A stretch of 64,000 nucleotides of DNA from an uncultured Paracoccaceae bacterium (GTDB lineage: Bacteria; Pseudomonadota; Alphaproteobacteria; Rhodobacterales; Rhodobacteraceae): the NCBI GenBank assembly GCA_947488175.1, contig CANKYO010000002.1:62001-126000 (forward strand), given 5' to 3'. The position numbers and the translations under genes are program-made. Positions 60,128 through 64,000 of the stretch are shown in pieces; the stretch's first letter is position 1; each line of letters begins with the position of its first letter. The notes below the pieces were generated by a model, which worked only from the letters and a program-made list of their open reading frames with translations, did no database searches and had not been told where the DNA came from.

Positions 60128-60477
60128 CCACGATGTTGGAATGGCTGTCTGCATGAGACGCCGAGCTGCAATTTGCCGAACGCTCCGGAAGGTCGGTTCT
60201 CGGCCGAACTCGGATACGGCGCGTAATCTGCGGCAGTTTAGAGAAAGATAAAGCCGCTCGCGACCCAAACCGGCCATCAATCCCTGAGGCCGTCCCAGCA
60301 GCTTAGCTTTCTGGAAGCGGCCATTGGTTGGACCTCAGGTTCTGAGCTTCTCCAAAACTCCAAATTGGAGCGAGGCTGGAGGCTGGAGCATTCTTCATGA
60401 TCTGCTTTGCCGACATCTGTGGCAGGCCCTGGGACACCGTAATGGCCAGGCAGCATGAATGCTTTTTCGTTGATCAT
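60128..60477. other. Intergenic region between convergent units
   Basis: These 350 nt lie between the aldolase stop and the stop of a convergent lysR. Short frames exist on both strands, but none has a ribosome site or recognisable product. No terminator with a T-run was seen. Confidence 0.5.
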
Positions 60478-61368
60478 TCACGTCACTTTTGTCCAAAGGT
60501 CTTGCAGCGTCTTGGCCATCTCAAACTTTCGGTTGGCATAGACTACAACCATCAGCGGTTCCCGACCGTATTGATGTGCCAGCGAAATAAGCGCGCCGCT
60601 TTCGACTTCGCTATGGACCATGCTGAACGGAAGCCACCCAACGCCAAGCCCCCTGAGCACCAATTCTCTTGCACCGCTTGAGAACGCGGTCATGCAAAAG
60701 ACGTTCATGTCAGAGCCCGCAAAACCAAAGGCCCGCTGGCTGTTTTGCAGGACCTGACCGAAATAGCTATCATCAGGATAGACAATCGCCGGCGTGTCTG
60801 GCGGGACAAGGCCGTTGTCGCGAACGTTATAGCGCAGCGCCCCACCGACCACTGGGATGAGAAAATCATTTTCCCAAAGGCCCCGATGAATATCAGGTCC
60901 AAACTGCAGCGTTCCGACGCCTTCAGTTTCGTAACACAAAAGCATGCTAGTATCGCCACGCAGAAACATCGAAACACAGTCGCTCAGATTGGCGGCGCGT
61001 ATGCGAAACTGAATCCCTGGGAAACGGGACCGTGCCCGCAACGCCATGTCTGGAAATGCGGAACAGGTTGCTGCGTGTTGGGCCGCGATCTCAACAGTGG
61101 CGCGCGTTTCGTCAAAATGACCGATCCGGGTGCGAAGCTCCCGGAGGCGCGAGATCAACGCCCTGATCTCACCTTCGTTTGAGAGCAGCGCCCGGCTAAT
61201 CTCGACCCGGTTAGTACCCCGTTCCAGTACGTCGACGCCCAACCATTCCTCGAATCCCCGTATGCGCCGCGAAAAAGCGGGTTGTGTGATGTTCCTGCGG
61301 GCAGCCGCGCGGGACAAATTGCCTTCTTCCAGAAGGACCAAAACATCATTCAGCCATTGTAAATGCAT
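60478..61368 (-). CDS. LysR-family transcriptional regulator (possible CuyR-like)
   Basis: A 296-residue LTTR. HTH: LNDVLVLLEEGNLSRAAARRNITQPAFSRRIRGFEEWLG. The effector domain has IRAANLSDCVSMFLRGDTSMLLCYE. It is divergent from the PLP sulfo-lyase/desulfhydrase gene, with 89 nt between, and is its likely regulator. In Ruegeria/Silicibacter a LysR-type gene accompanies cuyA, which supports but does not prove a cysteate-related role. Confidence 0.88.
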   Translation of the reverse strand: MHLQWLNDVLVLLEEGNLSRAAARRNITQPAFSRRIRGFEEWLGVDVLERGTNRVEISRALLSNEGEIRALISRLRELRTRIGHFDETRATVEIAAQHAATCSAFPDMALRARSRFPGIQFRIRAANLSDCVSMFLRGDTSMLLCYETEGVGTLQFGPDIHRGLWENDFLIPVVGGALRYNVRDNGLVPPDTPAIVYPDDSYFGQVLQNSQRAFGFAGSDMNVFCMTAFSSGARELVLRGLGVGWLPFSMVHSEVESGALISLAHQYGREPLMVVVYANRKFEMAKTLQDLWTKVT

Positions 61369-61457
61369 GAAAACTCCCACCACTCAAACAAAACGTATGA
61401 GCAGACGTAGAAGTTTGCACTGTTTTTTTCATTTGGCCCAGATGATGCTTTTACCAA

Positions 61458-62573
61458 ATGGAAAAGGGGGCTGATGTGGCTTTAACTGATCAACTCGTCA
61501 GGCGAGATGGGTCGGACAATTCCGATCTGGCCGCGAGCCGTTGCAAGGACCTTGCCATCCAACTGGCAAAGTTTCCACGTGTCGCCTTGGGGCATTTGCC
61601 GACACCACTCGAGCCAATGGACCGCTTAAGCGAAATGCTCGGCGGTCCGAGGTTGTGGGTCAAGCGTGATGACTGCACTGGCCTGTCATCAGGTGGCAAC
61701 AAGACGCGTAAGCTTGAGTATTTGATGGCGGATGCCCAGACCAAGGGCGCTGACACGATCATTACTCAAGGGGCCACACAGTCAAACCACGCCCGCCAAA
61801 CAGCCGCAGCCGCCGCAAAGCTGTGCATGGCCCGCCATATTCTGCTTGAGGATCGCACGGGTTCCAACGACGCCAGCTATATCTTGAGCGGCAACGTCTT
61901 GTTGGATCGCTTGCACGGTGCGACTGTGTCCAAACGCAGCGGCGGAACCGACATGAACGCCGAGATGGAGGCCCTGGCCGAGAAGCTACGGGAGGAAGGC
62001 AAGACGCCGTATATCATCCCCGGCGGCGGGTCGAATGCGATCGGCGCGCTTGGCTACGTCAACTGTGCGCGGGAACTTGTCGAGCAAGCGAATGGTGTGG
62101 GGCTAAAGATCGACGCTCTGGTTCACGCCACCGGAAGCTCGGGCACGCAAGCCGGATTGGTGGCGGGGCTGGCCGCAATTGAAAGCGATATCCACCTGCT
62201 TGGAATCGGCGTCAGGGCACCGCAGGAAAAGCAGGAGGCGATGGTCTATGATCTTGCCCTCCGCACCCTTGCGCATCTGGGAAGTAGCTCTGAGATTGCG
62301 CGCTCTGACGTGCGGGCGAACTGTGACTATATCGGTGCGGGCTATGGCATTCCGACCGAGGGCATGGTGGCGGCATTGAAGCTGCTGGCCGAAACAGAAG
62401 GGCTGCTTTTTGATCCGGTCTATTCGGGAAAGGGCCTCGATGGCCTGATCGACCTGACGCGCAAGGGCCACTTTGACGGAATGGAAAACGTCGTCTTTCT
62501 ACATACCGGGGGGAGTGCTGCATTGTTCGGCTATCCCGAAATCTTTGATTTGCCCGGCTACGTGACGAATTGA
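61458..62573 (+). CDS. L-cysteate sulfo-lyase / D-cysteine desulfhydrase family PLP enzyme
   Basis: A 371-residue fold-type II PLP enzyme of the ACC-deaminase/D-cysteine-desulfhydrase family. The PLP Lys is in [13 protein letters not shown] (about 77-89), with [37 protein letters not shown] and [12 protein letters not shown]. The whole pattern closely recalls CuyA, which splits L-cysteate to pyruvate, sulfite and ammonium. D-cysteine desulfhydrase is the alternative. A roughly 38-residue N-terminal extension precedes [19 protein letters not shown]; a GTG at 61476 is another possible start. No sulfite exporter gene adjoins. Confidence 0.82.
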   Translation: MEKGADVALTDQLVRRDGSDNSDLAASRCKDLAIQLAKFPRVALGHLPTPLEPMDRLSEMLGGPRLWVKRDDCTGLSSGGNKTRKLEYLMADAQTKGADTIITQGATQSNHARQTAAAAAKLCMARHILLEDRTGSNDASYILSGNVLLDRLHGATVSKRSGGTDMNAEMEALAEKLREEGKTPYIIPGGGSNAIGALGYVNCARELVEQANGVGLKIDALVHATGSSGTQAGLVAGLAAIESDIHLLGIGVRAPQEKQEAMVYDLALRTLAHLGSSSEIARSDVRANCDYIGAGYGIPTEGMVAALKLLAETEGLLFDPVYSGKGLDGLIDLTRKGHFDGMENVVFLHTGGSAALFGYPEIFDLPGYVTN

Positions 62574-62608
62574 ACAGCAAAAAAACGACCAACAAGGAGA
62601 CCAGTAAG

Positions 62609-63568
62609 ATGAAAGTAAAAAGAAATCTGATGGCCGCGGCACTTGTGACCGCAATTGGCATGCCGGCTTTCGCTGAGGAAGTGAAGATCGGCGTTCCTTC
62701 ATGGACTGGGGCACAAGCGATTGCCTACGTCTTGGGTGAGATTGTCACCACGCGTATCGGTGGCACCGTCGAATACGTGCCGGGCAACAACGCCACAATC
62801 TTTCAAGCCATGGACCAAGGCGAAGGCGACATCGACGTGCATCCTGATGTCTGGCTCCCCAATCAAGAAAGCTTTACCAAGCAATACGTCGACGACGCCG
62901 CAACGGTGACCCTGTCTTCCAACCCATATCAGGGCAACCAGGGCTTTTGCGTCTCCCGGGATTTCGCCGAAGTGAATGACATCACTGACATTGCAGACCT
63001 TGGACGGCCCGATGTTGCCGCACTCATGGACAGCGACGGCAACGGACGCGGGGAACTCTGGATCGGCGCACCCGGCTGGGCCTCTGCCAACGTAAACGAG
63101 GTCAAAGTACGTGATTATGGGCTGCTTGATTTCATCGAGCCTATTCGTGCAGAAGAAGCCGTGAAGACAGCACGCATCAAGGATAGTATCGCTAAGGGCG
63201 AAGGCTATGCGTTCTACTGCTATGAGCCACATGCCGTTTGGTTCATGTTCGACGTGGTTATGTTGACCGAACCGACCTACGATCCTGAAAAGTACATCAT
63301 GGTACAGCCATCCGACGATGCCGATTGGTATGAAAACTCCATGGTTGCAACGAAAGATGACCTCAAGCAGGTGCAAATTGCCTGGTCGAATTCTCTCGAG
63401 GAACGCTCTCCAGCGATTGCTGAGTTCTTTGCGAATTTCGCATTGGACGCAAATGACGTGAGCGGACTGGCCTTTGAGATCAGTGCCAACGGACGTGATC
63501 CGGCAGAGGTTGCCAAAGAATGGGTTGATGCCAATTCTGACCGCGTTGACGCAATGCTGGGACTCTAG
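62609..63568 (+). CDS. Glycine-betaine/proline-type ABC transporter substrate-binding protein
   Basis: A 319-residue periplasmic OpuAC/ProX-type protein. Signal peptide MKVKRNLMAAALVTAIGMPAFA; mature domain starting EEVKIGVPSWTGAQA. Trp/Tyr residues for a cation cage occur in SWTGAQ, PDVWLP, GAPGW and FYCYEPHAVWF. It should bind a quaternary amine or another osmolyte-like zwitterion. AAGGAGA lies 7 nt before the ATG, so an upstream in-frame start at 62570 is not used. It follows the PLP enzyme by 35 nt and is probably co-transcribed. Confidence 0.92.
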   Translation: MKVKRNLMAAALVTAIGMPAFAEEVKIGVPSWTGAQAIAYVLGEIVTTRIGGTVEYVPGNNATIFQAMDQGEGDIDVHPDVWLPNQESFTKQYVDDAATVTLSSNPYQGNQGFCVSRDFAEVNDITDIADLGRPDVAALMDSDGNGRGELWIGAPGWASANVNEVKVRDYGLLDFIEPIRAEEAVKTARIKDSIAKGEGYAFYCYEPHAVWFMFDVVMLTEPTYDPEKYIMVQPSDDADWYENSMVATKDDLKQVQIAWSNSLEERSPAIAEFFANFALDANDVSGLAFEISANGRDPAEVAKEWVDANSDRVDAMLGL

Positions 63569-63590
63569 GGTAGCACCAAAAACTAAGATC

Positions 63591-63622
63591 GTCGGCACGG
63601 GCAATCTGTGCCGACTTTTTTT
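63591..63622 (+). terminator. Rho-independent terminator/attenuator inside the ABC operon
   Basis: GTCGGCAC (63591-63598) pairs with GTGCCGAC (63608-63615) around a 9-nt loop and is followed by seven T (63616-63622). The ATP-binding gene starts only 14 nt later. This favours partial termination so that the binding protein is made in excess. Confidence 0.88.
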
Positions 63623-63635
63623 GATAGTAGGCAGA

Positions 63636-64000
63636 ATGATGACAGCACCCCAAGATCGCGTCATTGAGATTTCCAATGTTTGGAAGATCTTTGGCGGTCG
63701 GCCAGAAGTGGCGCTCAAGGCGATACAGGAACGCGGGCTGACCAAGGCCGAGGTTCTGGCCGAATTCAATGCCGTTGTTGGCGTCGCTGATGTCAGCCTA
63801 TCCGTAAATCGCGGCGAAATCTTTTGCATCATGGGGCTGTCCGGCAGTGGCAAATCGACACTGGTTCGCCATTTCAACCGATTGCTAGAGCCGACTTCGG
63901 GCAAGATTGAGATCGAAGGCACCGACGTGATGGCGTTGGGGGTCAAAGAGCTGCAAGCCTTCCGTAATCGCAAGATTGGCATGGTCTTTCAGAATTTCGC
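63636..64000 (+). CDS. Glycine-betaine/proline-type ABC transporter ATP-binding protein (5' part)
   Basis: About 121 residues before the window end. It starts with two in-frame ATGs (63636 and 63639). After an N-terminal extension typical of ProV/OpuAA (SNVWKIFGGRPEVALKAIQ), it has Walker A MGLSGSGKST (about 70-79) and HFNRLLEPTSGKIEIEG, and stops in the Q-loop GMVFQNF. It pairs with the binding protein upstream. The membrane subunit should follow outside the window. Confidence 0.92.
   Translation, partial: MMTAPQDRVIEISNVWKIFGGRPEVALKAIQERGLTKAEVLAEFNAVVGVADVSLSVNRGEIFCIMGLSGSGKSTLVRHFNRLLEPTSGKIEIEGTDVMALGVKELQAFRNRKIGMVFQNF

Noticed and set aside
60277-60477. Short minus-strand frame between the aldolase and lysR genes
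   Set aside because: No ribosome site or recognisable product; it may be decayed sequence.

Overview
The window reads as chromosomal DNA of a marine-type alphaproteobacterium of the Rhodobacteraceae (roseobacter group). The reasons are an RpoE-ChrR singlet-oxygen module with textbook promoter boxes, the Rhodobacterales mixture of cobalamin genes (CbiG-CobJ fusion, long CbiX, BluB, tandem Lin0512 proteins), GTGA/ATGA gene overlaps, and the gene complement in general. This is inference from protein content. No rRNA or tRNA gene was recognised.

Layout. 1-3.5 kb: an oxidative-stress module, with rpoE-chrR reading right and an FAD oxidase plus a DUF1365 protein reading left from back-to-back RpoE promoters. 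3.6-21.2 kb: housekeeping and general metabolism. This part holds a dimethylglycine-dehydrogenase-like FAD/GcvT fusion, a luciferase-like oxidoreductase, smpB, an ion channel, a YcaQ-type glycosylase, an orphan Imm11-like protein, dapA, slt, an EamA transporter, a split MnmC pair, a ThDP enzyme and others.

21.2-48 kb is dominated by cobalamin. A leftward set (hupE, cobW, a GNAT gene, cobN, a nucleotidyltransferase gene, cobO, a YrbL-like gene, two Lin0512 genes, bluB) starts behind a cobalamin riboswitch at about 30.9-31.1 kb. A second leftward block holds cobD, cobC and a DUF1636 gene. A rightward operon runs from a small DUF6732-like gene through cbiX, cobH, cobL, cobI, cbiG-cobJ and cobM. 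Together they supply cobalt uptake and delivery, most corrin-ring methylations, ring contraction, late cobalt insertion (CobN only), adenosylation, aminopropanol attachment and the lower ligand (BluB). CobA, CobG/CobZ, CobF, CobK, CobB, CobS, CobT, CobQ and the nucleotide-loop enzymes are not here. smc, a MltB-type transglycosylase, a degenerate receiver protein and a glutathionyl-hydroquinone reductase lie between these blocks.

48-53 kb: an SbtA-like permease with a divergent LysR regulator, and an EF-G paralogue with a long leader. 53.3-64 kb looks like a catabolic accessory region. It holds a LysR/two-SDR unit followed by a DUF1330-like gene broken by an in-frame TAA, then a tightly overlapped cassette (hydantoinase, VOC protein, hydantoin-racemase-like protein, DapA-family aldolase with Gln in place of the catalytic Tyr). 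A LysR regulator divergent from a cysteate-lyase/D-cysteine-desulfhydrase enzyme and a betaine-type ABC transporter, cut by the window end, complete it.

Three copies of a 38-nt element with GTCGG repeated at an exact 11-bp period lie shortly downstream of, and in the same orientation as, dapA, smc and the sbtA-linked lysR. Two identical copies of a 32-nt element also occur, one of which supplies the ribosome-binding site of cobM. No CRISPR array, insertion sequence, integrase or prophage gene was seen.
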